DNA from: Jaapia argillacea MUCL 33604
Lineage: Eukaryota; Basidiomycota; Agaricomycetes; Jaapiales; Jaapiaceae
Length of the DNA: 24,584 bases
NCBI GenBank assembly: GCA_000697665.1
Contig: KL197771.1
Coordinates: 1 to 24,584, forward strand
Direction of reading: 5' to 3'
Shown here: positions 10,467-19,355 of the stretch, in pieces
How the letters are laid out: each line of letters begins with the position of its first letter
Numbering within the stretch: the stretch's first letter is position 1
Program-made: the position numbers and the translations under genes
The notes under the pieces: generated by a model
Told to the model about the DNA's origin: nothing
The model's database searches: none
Seen by the model: only the letters and a program-made list of their open reading frames with translations

Positions 10467-12290
10467 TCACGCACAGTGACAAGTACGGCCACACCCCCCA
10501 CATGGACTAGCCTTCTCCCTGTTGGGGTTGAAGTAGTCCTCGCGTTGTACAGTTGGTGCATCGGTCCACGAGAAGATGTACTTGAATATTGTTGACTGAT
10601 TGTTCGTGCTATCTGCCCAGCCACCCCAAGAACAGACATCCCGGATAGGCCATCGAAGGACAAGTACAAGATATTGAGTGCCACCGCGGCGAAATGAGTG
10701 GGTTCCAAATGGTCGAGGGTCCACCGCAACGTCGTTGAGATTGGCTCGGAAGCAGTGCATGAAACTTTCAGGGGACTTTAGCCTTCTGGGTGAGCAGGAA
10801 ATCATGATTGTCGACAAATTAGCTCTCACCATTGCAAGCCGCCAGTCATCAGAGAAGCGCATGGGGCTCATCTTCTTACGGAAGACAAAGCCCCGGAGAT
10901 TCCCTTTATTCAGGCATATCCATTTTGAAAGTGCTCGCACGGGACACAACCACGGTTTGTGTAAGTTGGTATAGAGATAGAAAGGTGCACAATCTTAGAT
11001 ATGACATATCGAAAGATTTGGTAGTCAGTATACTTGAGAATCACCGTGCGAGAAAGACAACACTCACCACCAAGCTGGTGGGTTTTACGGAACGGCACGG
11101 ATAACTTGATTCGCCTCACGCCGTCTAGCGTATCAAGCGTGAACCAGCTCCATTGAATCCGAAGGGTCTCATCAGATCGAAGGAGGCAGAGGAAAGAGAG
11201 GATGTAGCAAAGCTGCATCATGAGACGGATATCATGCCCACCCCAAAGTGTTGGATCTTCTCGCTGGCGTTTGGACGGGAGTGCCTCGTAGATGTCAGGA
11301 CGGAAGCCAATGTTGAAATTGTAGAGAGCCTTCATGGTGCTCTCATCCATGGCACGAGCACTGGTGACGATCTCACCAGCTCGGACCTAGGGGAGGAAAG
11401 ATCCATGGGAAACAGGTTTGCGGTGGAAATTTGACGAAACGTACCCGACGGCGTCGAAGACTGATCATGTATTGGGAAACCGTTAATGACATGGAAGGAT
11501 TACCGATGAACTTTCCGGGTTGCATAGGGTTTGGCATCCATGGGTGCAAACCGCGCGCAAGCACCCGGCTGAACATGTGACTAACTGAGGCTCTCATCTT
11601 CTGAGCCGTTCCGTATCCAGCGTGAGCTTGATCAAGGCCTTTCACCTTGTTTGTTTCGGGATCAATGTCATCACATCTAATCTCAAATCAGTACAAGAAG
11701 AGCTTATGGTCAATCTTTCGGCTCACTTCGACATGATCCAGACTGCTACCCAGGTTGGGAATGCTTCTGGTAGATCATCTTCCCTCACCAACACATCAAT
11801 GTCCTCGGCTTTCTCGACATACCCAACCTTCTCGCAGAACGCAGTAAATTGTTTCCAATATCTACGGTACGACAAGTCAGATGCTGCACTGCTGACGAAT
11901 CCGAGTCTCTTAGTCCACGTACCTCGCATAGTCATCCGCTGTACCCTCCACAATGACATGCCTAGAGGCTTCTTTGAGACTCTCCTCAAAGATTTTTGGG
12001 TCAACTCGGGCTCGTTTAGAGGGTCCAGCACCATCTTGATCACATCCGGGTCCAGCACCATCGGAAGGATGTTCGACCATCTTGATCACATCTGGCATGG
12101 CCATCTCAGCCTCGTCCGGCTCGACATAATCCTCAGCTCCAGCTTCAGGCTCAGTCAATTCTGTTGTGTCCGCCGCGTTGAGAGTCAACACCATAAGTTG
12201 TGCCTCATCTTCTTGGAGTTCTTCGAGAGTCACGGGAGTGGTCATCTTCTGTAGATGTGCCAGATATGTCACTTGCTGCGAGTTTGCCAT
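10467..12290 (-). CDS. Tyrosine recombinase / DNA breaking-rejoining enzyme, catalytic site intact
   Basis: Five exons: 12290..11923, 11861..11727, 11676..11445, 11386..11068, 10993..10467. Introns are 61, 50, 58 and 74 nt, GT-AG. The CDS is 1581 nt (526 aa). The N-terminus is acidic and includes the nuclear-signal-like PSKRARV. A core-binding region follows (YARYWKQFTAFCEK, AGYGTAQKMRASVSH, GNPSMSLTVSQYM). The catalytic domain has R315 (LLRSDETLRIQW), a probable Lys (K346, FRKTHQLG), H450-x-x-R453 (GTHSFRRGG), W477 at the His/Trp position and Tyr490 (TIFKYIF) as nucleophile. The C-terminus has CGGCGRTCHC, a possible zinc knuckle. Tyrosine recombinases cut and rejoin DNA through a 3'-phosphotyrosine link. 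No reverse transcriptase lies nearby, so a DNA-only element is more likely than DIRS/Ngaro. An in-frame 54-nt segment (residues 407-424) may be a further intron. It is divergently paired with the SAP gene. Confidence 0.85.
12021..12100 (+). repeat. 27-bp minisatellite inside the recombinase gene
   Basis: The unit begins GGGTCCAGCACCATC and recurs at 12021 and 12048. A CATCTTGATCACATC block recurs about every 56 nt. The 27-nt period equals 9 codons, so copies keep the frame and add a Gly/Asp-rich stretch to the disordered N-terminal part of the recombinase. Copy number is likely to vary between alleles. Confidence 0.6.
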
Positions 12291-12431
12291 GTTTCAAGAT
12301 ATCAAGCAAGCTGGAGAGGAGATGCAGTTCGGGGTGCGGAGAGTAGGTTGAAATATATTGTGGCTGAGAGTACATAATCACCCAATTCCTGTGCCGGGCA
12401 CCAAAATCCTCTCCTTTTCGCTGTTGCGAGC
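12291..12431. promoter_or_regulatory. Shared bidirectional promoter of recombinase and SAP genes
   Basis: Only 141 bp separate the two start codons, so transcription signals for both genes must lie here or inside the opposing gene. A CCAAT box is present at 12382-12386 and an AT-rich AAATATATT block at about 12351-12359. Co-regulation of the two proteins is inferred from this arrangement. Confidence 0.6.
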
Positions 12432-14152
12432 ATGTCTGAACCACCCCTCAATAACCTCTGGCTCCCTATAATCGGGCAGAAATATATTGAAGGTCAAGAA
12501 CTGGAACTGGAACAAGTAGCATTGTATGTATCGTGATAAACGTGATGGCGAACTTTCTCAACGTGATCTAGGAATGAACTCACGGTGAAGGATTTGAAGC
12601 CGAGGCTGCAAGGTTATGGTCTACCGGTATCAGGTAAACGCCTGCTGTTGGAGACCCGACTGAGGGAGTTTTCGCAGCGGAAAGATCAATGGAATCTGTT
12701 TGTAATCCAGCCATCACATAAGCAACAAGCACTCACAGGTTTCATACATTTCCAGGCTCTTCCAACCAAAGCAAAACCGGACTCGGGGAAGTGTAACAGG
12801 GTCTCGTGCAAAAGGAGCGGAGGCTCTCAGGACCATTGGACTACACGGAAAGCAAAAGGGAGATGGACCGGCGCGGTACACCAACAAGCACGGAGTTCCT
12901 GCGACAAAAGAATGTACCGCCGAGCAGATGGCGGTGATGGAAGACTGGGTACGTTCATGTCAGACGACTCGAAGTATGAGATAAGTTCAACATATACTTA
13001 CAGGCGGATGCTGCTCTGCTCGAGTTAACAGCTGAACCGTTCCTCAACGGCACTGCAGAGGTCGATGGCGTTGTCGTTGTCGGGCAGGGAGAGGATGACC
13101 AAAGGGTGGGTTTAACCAGCGAAGCAGCTGGAGGCAAGCTGGAGCCGACCGGAGTGGTAAGTCGGTGACATACAGTGATTCATCCAGGATGTTGCTGAGA
13201 CTTCGACAACACCCAGGACATCAGATTGAACCGGCAGGAAAGACTTATCTTGGAGCTTCGCCAGATAGTGCAAAACGGTTTCGGGACCGTTCTCGCCGCC
13301 CAAACATCGAGACCATGTCCTGCTTATCGCGGGAGCAATCAGACAACAAACACGATGAGTACGGTATCAGAACAAACCATGGCAGATCTGATTCCCCACA
13401 GTCACGCCACATCTCCTCCATGCCAGCATCCCAAGCCAACTACAGCTTCTGGTCTGGCACATCCAGAGCCTGAACCTATGACAATCAATCCGGAGAATAT
13501 GAGGACGATCGTCCTGGAGGGCGGGATGAGTCTAACATTTGATGTGACAACGGTTCCAAACCCACCGAACATCAGATACTCGGAACGAATTGAGGACCTC
13601 TTCAAGGAATGGTACGTGGCGAGCGACAGTGGTCTCACATTGGGAGGTCAGAAGATACCTCTTCGACACTGGATTGACATCTACAAGAAGCGAGGGGGGA
13701 ATGCCGTCGATTCGAAAGCGTGGAGCACTTTCCGGGGAGCGTGGCATGAATGGAAGGTCTGCAAACCTGTCACTCCGGCTGCAGAGTATTATATTGAACT
13801 GTTCCAGTACGTTGTGGAGGAGTACGAGCGACTCGGGTCATCAGAACAAGCATTTTGGGCCGTTTACAGCGCAAATGGGCACAGGATGGTATGGTCTGCA
13901 ATCCAGGCCGCGTTAAGACAGCAGAGGAAGCAAACAAAAGCTGCATCCCTCCCAGACGCCACAGCTGCCCGAAGATTCTTTGGGGAAACTCTTGAAGGCG
14001 CTGCTCACTTGAGAGTCTTTCAATATCGGAAAGGGAAGCAGATCCACACCTATTCTTCCGATGACAAGATCGCTGAGCAGTGGCGGCGACTGCTGGAGAC
14101 AAACGAAGATATTCGGATGCAGTGGGAGGAGAGTATGGATTGCACTCAGTAG
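12432..14152 (+). CDS. SAP-domain protein with unassigned conserved-looking C-terminal domain
   Basis: Five exons: 12432..12523, 12572..12697, 12756..12948, 13004..13156, 13217..14152. Introns are 48, 58, 55 and 60 nt, GT-AG. The CDS is exactly 1500 nt (499 aa). The SAP domain at residues about 32-66 shows the family pattern: LTVKDLKPRLQGYGLP, then SGKRLLLETRL. SAP domains bind AT-rich or scaffold DNA. Residues 67-190 are basic to mixed. A possible coiled coil follows (RQERLILELRQIVQNG). A Pro/Ser/Thr-rich linker runs to about 300. Residues 300-495 look globular, with many aromatics (IEDLFKEWY, IPLRHWIDIYKK, STFRGAWHEWK, EQAFWAVYSANG), and I cannot name this domain. The start is set by the first exon splicing straight into the SAP frame. 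Its neighbour is the divergent tyrosine recombinase, so a targeting or accessory role in recombination is inferred. Confidence 0.8.
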
Positions 14153-14826
14153 GTTTGGATTGTCGGGCGATTCGGTTTTTCATTGGAGTGCTGTGGGGAC
14201 CTTCCCTTCCTATCATTTTCGTCAACTTTAAATCATCCATCTTTGGCTAATCGCCTCACCCTCGATGGGGGCATAATGTACGAGTAAACCCACTTTGATC
14301 ATGTTTCGTAGTGATCTTCGAGTAATAATCTTTCCATCAGCAATGCGGGATTCGTTCAAATGCCCCCGAGTTCCTCACTAGGTAACTCTGAACCAACATC
14401 ACAACCTTTAATCAGATGATTATGAGTACACCGTAGCCATGTACGTAGCAAACAGAGTATATAGAACAAGAGGGGAATGAAATAATGCTGAAGGTTTGAG
14501 GGGTGGTTGGGTAAGAATCAGGGTCATACAGATGTGAGAAAAAGCGCCGATAACTGTGTCCTAGACTATCACCAACATCCAAAAACCGAGTGTGTCACAG
14601 CGCCCCAACAATGGGATAGATATAGACATGTGGTGGAGACATAACGTCAGTTCGAGGGTGGCATCGACGACGGATTCGGGCAGCACGAGGGTGCGAGTGA
14701 TGGTTGTGGAAGCGGATGGTCATCAGCAATTAGACATGATGTGGAATAGAATAGGATGGGGGATATGTATACAAGGGTGGGGGAAAGGAACAGGATATGG
14801 GAAGGGATGTTCGCGACGCGGCGTGA
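14153..14826. other. Intergenic between SAP gene and TBP pseudogene
   Basis: This holds the convergent 3' flanks of the SAP gene (plus) and the TBP-derived sequence (minus). The stretch 14735-14815 is purine-rich on the plus strand with several GGGG runs. I see no gene, tRNA or clear element terminus in it. Confidence 0.5.
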
Positions 14827-15924
14827 TCATGGCTTGCGGAATTCGCACAACACGGTGTAAATCGCGTTGAACGCCGTGTAGATCTCTTCCCGGAGCTGAG
14901 AGTACCAAGAAAAAGAACCATATCGGTGTCAGCATACGTGTACGTCTCATAGCATCCAGCCCCGACAAAGCAAAGTGTCGGAGTGGTCTGATCCCTTACT
15001 TCAAACATCATCGCCGATGTGGCACTCGCCACCGGTCAAGTGCGCACATGTCACGATGACGCCCGAGGAGCAGAAGGAGGAAAGAAATAGTTACTTTACC
15101 TTTGCACCCGTAAGTAGTCTTCCCCAACACGAAAATAAGGAGCACAACCTTGGGCTTGATCATGCGATAGATGAGACCAGGGAATAGCTAGACAAGGTTC
15201 ATCAGAATCAAGGAATACCAATAAGAAGCAAGTGAACATACCTCAGGCCCGTAGCTACTGAACTGCCTGTGGCTGTATGCGACAAGCGGATAGGGAGCTT
15301 CACGTCGCAACTGCCCACGATATTCTGGATCTTGAATTCAGAGAACTTGGCATCAAAGCCAAGCTTCTGGATGATCCTCGCGTACTTCCTCGAAGCCAGC
15401 CTCGAGTCATCCTTGGACTTTGCACCTGTAACCACCATCTTGCCAGATGCGAAGATCAACGCAGTTGTCTTCGGGCCGCGGATACGCATGATAACGGCAG
15501 CGAGACGCTGACGGGGACGAAAGTGTAGGTTCGAGTGAATCAACCAAAGAACACCGAACGAACCTTTGAATTGTACTCCGCATTACGCGCGTGCAATGCG
15601 ATCGTCTTTAAATCAAGACGGCAATCCAAATTCACCGTCGCGACGATGTTTTGGAGCGTGAGCGCGGTGCCCTCGACAGCAGTAATATGCTGTTGCTGGA
15701 GTGGTGGGTACGGCAGCGGGTGGCATTGACGAGCCACTGGCTGGCTACAAAGATTGTAAGGCGGGAGTGATCGGAGTGATTTGCGAGCGGAAGGGAGGTT
15801 GGCAAGGTTGGTGGGGCTGTGGGGGAGTTGGAAACAGCGACAAGATGTGAGGAGGGGCATACAAGACTTGTACCGTAGGCGGACCAACCACGCAGAGCCT
15901 GCTGTTGCTGCTGCTGGGACACAT
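14827..15924 (-). pseudogene. TATA-binding protein (TBP) copy, frameshifted
   Basis: The conserved TBP saddle is unmistakable: [68 protein letters not shown] and a C-terminal AIYTVLCEFRKP. Probable exons are 15924..15874 (Q-rich start), about 15736..15564, 15507..15242, 15187..15100 and 14895..14827. TBP is the core promoter-binding factor for all three nuclear RNA polymerases. Two breaks are visible. Near 15280-15286, between PIRL and [10 protein letters not shown], 5 nt stand where 12 are expected (7-nt loss). Near 15113-15121, before LTGAK, 2 nt are missing. Highly conserved residues are also changed: KRF to KRL (an intercalating Phe), KFPIRL to KLPIRL and SYEPE to SYGPE. Spliced reading therefore cannot give a full repeat 2. 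Since TBP is essential, an intact copy should exist elsewhere. Neighbouring genes here are frame-clean, which argues against simple sequencing error. Confidence 0.82.
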
Positions 15925-15949
15925 CTGACCGGTCAAAGGCGAGGGACGA

Positions 15950-16011
15950 TTAGGGTTAGAACGCGGATAGGGTTACCTAGGCTGGGTAACCCTACTGGCT
16001 TGGAAACCCTA
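15950..16011. promoter_or_regulatory. Cluster of four telomere-like (telo-box) motifs upstream of TBP copy
   Basis: TTAGGGTTAG (15950-15959), TAGGGTTA (15968-15975), TAACCCTA (15987-15994) and AAACCCTA (16004-16011) fall within 62 bp, in both orientations, directly upstream of the TBP-derived coding sequence. Telo-box motifs bound by Myb-type TTAGGG-binding factors are known in promoters of housekeeping genes in fungi and plants. A decayed interstitial telomere repeat is the alternative. Confidence 0.5.
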
Positions 16012-16444
16012 GGTACAACCAAGCAAGCTGTCAGAAAAGCACGCGAATCGTTGGATTCAAGGTACTCACTGGCATATAAATGTGCGTTGCATAGATACAG
16101 ACACACGAAGGCGCGGGGGTTGCATCTCGTGCCTATTCGCGTTGATGGCTGATAAGTAGTGTGTATTGATGCCCCGTGGGTGGTGTGGAGATGGTGGGCA
16201 ATGTTGGAAACTGGAAGCACACTTGCAAGACCAGGAAACGACGATGTATTGCAGTGGCGGAGGCAAGTGAACAGCAAGCAAAGGAACCGTATCCTACCGT
16301 ATAGGATGTGAGGGGTCTTCTCCGTCAAAGAAGACTCGCCACGCGATCAGGCACACGTGCACTGCCAATGTGGCGTGGGAGTGATTAGGCACAGCATTTT
16401 GGGACTGTTTACTGACCCCGTCGAAACTGTATCCCTAGCGTAAG

Positions 16445-16475
16445 AAGCCAACTACGAGCTAAGACGCGGTGGTCC
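16445..16475 (+). repeat. 31-bp dispersed direct repeat, copy 1
   Basis: Identical over 31 bases to 21592-21622, in the same orientation. It begins AAGCCAACTACGAG and ends CGCGGTGGTCC. Weaker similarity (TATCCC..GC) extends about 15 bases upstream in both copies. It is too long to be chance and is not coding. It may be the end of a short interspersed element or a recombination site. Confidence 0.7.
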
Positions 16476-16787
16476 GTACAATACCGGTCACGGTCATCGC
16501 TCTCAAGAACGGTGGGGGGTTTTCAATTTTTTTTTAATCCACGGCGACACCCAAAAGACACTTAAGTTTCTAATTATCGGGATGGTTGCCTGTATCAGGA
16601 TGGGGAGTAGTCATGGCCTACCAGTGGAGAGGCTGGAAACCAGTTCAAACATCGAGTGTATCAAGAACCCATGGTGTCTCCAAGACCCGTTGATGACTGT
16701 ACTCACGCCTTCCCCCCATGGTTTCCACGGGTCTCAACAACGTTAACTAAGTAGTCCGTGCTATGGTGAGAGGGAGATCATGAATCT

Positions 16788-16852
16788 CGGAGTTTGAAGC
16801 GGAAACAACAACTGGGAGAATCTGCACGGGTGTCGCCGAGTTTCAAACTCCG
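16788..16852. repeat. 11-bp perfect inverted repeat, 43-nt spacer
   Basis: CGGAGTTTGAA (16788-16798) and TTCAAACTCCG (16842-16852) are exact reverse complements. The arms are short, so this may be coincidence, a paired protein-binding site or the ends of a very small element. Confidence 0.4.
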
Positions 16853-17245
16853 CCAACGTGCTCGGTCTGGCCCCGAGACTAAAGGAAACCGGTGGCTGAG
16901 ACCTTGGCGTGTGACCTCACTTACATTGTGCGCGACTCATTGTGTTTGCCACGAGTCTGTCTGCGTAGAGTCCACAGTCTACAACGGGCCCCCTTGACAG
17001 TGATCCAGTGGCCTGCGGATTCTCTACTTAACGCTCGCTTCTACTTCAATCTTTGTGAAACGCCGGTCTTGGATCTTCCCCTTCAATCCTTGCCTGTTTG
17101 TCTGTCCTGAGCACCGCTTCCAAAGGAAGACTTCATTTTGTGAGTCCCTCCTACCATTGCAAAAGGAAGCCCTGCTCTCATGCGGTATAACAGAAGAAAC
17201 AGAACTTCGCCAAGCTCTCATACCCCAAGAAAGCTTGAAGGAAAC

Positions 17246-18839
17246 ATGAGTTGCCATCAGGTTTTTCACGTCAAGGAGTTGCAGCGCCGCATCCTCAGTT
17301 TTTTGTACAATCCCCAGTCGATACACCGTGGCGCTAAATCCGACTTGGCCTCAGCCGCCCGCTCTGCCACGTTGTTGTACTTTGTTGCAATTGACTTGAT
17401 ATGGGAGAAGCTCGATTCCTTGGGACCGCTGTTGAAGCTGATCCCAGAATTGGAGCGGTCTTCAGAAGGGAATTGGGCAAGTCGTCTTCAACTCTTTCAT
17501 CCCTAATTGATCTCACAGAGACACACTGTTACAGACGTGGAAGGAGCTAACGGAAGGAAGCCCTTGTCAAAAACGTTTCGATTTTTACGCCGCTCGGGTG
17601 AAAAGGATCACCGTCAGTGCCAACCAATATCAAGTATCCCTGCTTCGCGACTGCGGTTGGCTTCGACTACCCAACCTTACATGCCTTCATTGGGATTGGT
17701 GCCCAGGGTGGGGTGCCTTTGGGGGAGACCCGGAAAGGGTTGAACAGGTTGATACGCAACTTGCCGTAGATGGCCTATCCAAGTTGCTGACGGAGGGACT
17801 TCTCCGGCTAGAGATTGAATCTGCACCGACATCGATGCCAGGAGCTTTCACGGAACTCTTCGAGTTACTTCCAGACAAGTGCCCATTTCTCGAGGTGGTC
17901 AAGCACTCATCGAGCAACTGTGAACGGATCTTCAGATCGCTCGCGCGTCTGCCCCGTCTGCGGGCGGTGTGGTTGTCCTCCGTTCCTCCGTTCCAGGGTG
18001 GGGCGGGTGTGCCAGTTGGTTTTCCGCCCATCCGTTCTGTCCGTCTCGAAGGTCTCTCCATTGATACCCCCAGGTTCCTCAGAACCATCTCAGCTACAGA
18101 GGGGTTAACGAGCTTAACGGTCACGGTGTGTTCCAAACCCAACGGAGCAAGCATCCCGACGCAACTCGCCAGTTTAGCTGGGTTGTCCAACCTGACTCGG
18201 CTCTGGATATTCTTTGGTCACACTTCAGCTGGGAGTGAGCTGCTGATACCCCTGCTCACTCTCAAATGCATCAAGGAGTTGAGGGTCATCGGACATCGGG
18301 GAAGTTTTCGGCCCTCACCTTGCACCCTGATGGATGTATCCACCATGGTCCGGTCGTGGCCATTCCTCACCAGCCTGATCATTTCCCACCCGTCCCTTAC
18401 CATCAACCTCCACGCCATCGCTGGATTTGCCGCATGCGCAAGCCTTGGGGAGTTACGACTACAAGTGAATCCTCCAGAAGGTGGCTTGGATCTGGATCTG
18501 GATCCAGAATGGCAATCAACTTCCCGGTTGGTGATTATAGACCTTGACGGCATCGGTCACATGGACTATGACGACCGCCTCAAATTAGCAAGGTATCTGT
18601 GCACCATCTTCCCATGCATCCGACCTACAGTCCGTCCAGAAATTCAGCGATTCTGGACCACTTCAAGTTGCCCCGTCCCTCGTGACCAAGACCTACAATG
18701 TGCACTTCATGAACACATCTATTCAAGCTACTTCCCCCAACCGGGTGGCTGGGGATATCTTCATTATGAAATGCTCCCTGTATATGAGGACCCCGAGGAA
18801 CGTAGCTACAGGGAAAGTGACGCTTTTGATGATTGGTAA
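17246..18839 (+). CDS. F-box-like / leucine-rich-repeat-type protein
   Basis: The first exon starts at the ATG at 17246 and encodes an F-box-like N-terminus (VFHVKELQRRILSFL, then SAARSATLLYFVAIDLIWEKLDSL..LLKLIPE). The last exon runs to the stop at 18839 and covers over 430 codons, with irregular leucine-rich segments (LPRLRAVWLSSV, IRSVRLEGLSI, LTSLTVTV, LSNLTRLWIFF, IKELRVIG, SLGELRLQV). F-box proteins link substrates to SCF ubiquitin ligases through Skp1, and LRRs choose the substrate. Such genes are greatly expanded in Agaricomycetes. The intron between about 17450 and 17535 is not resolved: acceptors at 17518 or 17534 fit the frame, but the donor would be non-consensus (GTCTTC or GTCGTC), so a small defect is possible. 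A GTAAGC donor overlaps the stop, and splicing there would also give TGA almost at once. Confidence 0.7.
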
Positions 18840-19355
18840 GCGTCGGTTTGTCACTCTTGCCACTTTTGCTAACTGGCTTGAAAGATGACCGGTAGATGCA
18901 TGTTTTGCACAAGAGAGTTGGGCTGATGGTCTCGAGTCCGAGGAATAATGGTCCTTGATGCGTATAGACTACGAGTACACAAGGGCCCTTCGGACGTTGT
19001 TGTTACAACAGTAATCGGCCAGAGTTCGAACTGTGGCTGCGGTCACGGTATTGCTATGTAATCCTGATGTTTGCGGACACACGAAGTGGCAGTGGACAAC
19101 TGGCCGTGAGTGAAAGGATCAGTTCGTAAATCCAGCACTGTACGTTCACTCTCGCGTGGAAAGTGTCGTCTGTTGACAGTCCGGCTGGTGCTGGAAGCTG
19201 AACATGGTTTGTGGGATGCCATGAATCTCGTGGCAGCCGATGAGCCTAACGTCGACAAATTGGCGGTGACTCGTTGAAGCTGATCGGGGTTGTACTATAT
19301 CCGACAGAAGTCGTACGTCGACACGGTGAACTGAGAACTCGCCAAACAGTATTTT
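18840..19355. other. Convergent 3' region between the two F-box genes
   Basis: The 516 nt separate the stops of two genes facing each other. No open frame with a recognisable product was found. Both transcript ends should lie here. Confidence 0.5.

Larger units (their letters stand above)
10467..14152. mobile_element. Candidate two-gene recombinase + SAP mobile module
   Basis: The tyrosine recombinase (minus) and the SAP-domain gene (plus) are head to head with 141 bp between start codons, so a shared promoter is likely. A DNA-joining enzyme beside a protein with a DNA-binding SAP domain suggests that the pair works as a unit. Crypton elements carry a recombinase with a fused GCR1_C-type binding domain, and here the binding function may be a separate protein. 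No terminal repeats were found by eye, so boundaries are only the coding limits. Mobility is inferred, not shown. Confidence 0.4.
16012..17245. other. Intergenic between TBP copy and first F-box gene
   Basis: No gene was found. The region holds one copy of the 31-bp dispersed repeat (16445-16475), a T9 run near 16530 and an 11-bp inverted repeat (16788-16852). Its right end should contain the promoter of the plus-strand F-box gene. Confidence 0.5.

Noticed and set aside
10467-12290. Recombinase as part of a DIRS/Ngaro retrotransposon
   Set aside because: No reverse transcriptase or RNase H gene flanks it; the only RNase H remnant is 10 kb away and of LINE type.
10150-14826. Terminal inverted repeats or target-site duplications around the recombinase/SAP pair
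   Set aside because: Both flanks were scanned by eye and no convincing matching ends were found; a computational self-alignment with more flank is needed.
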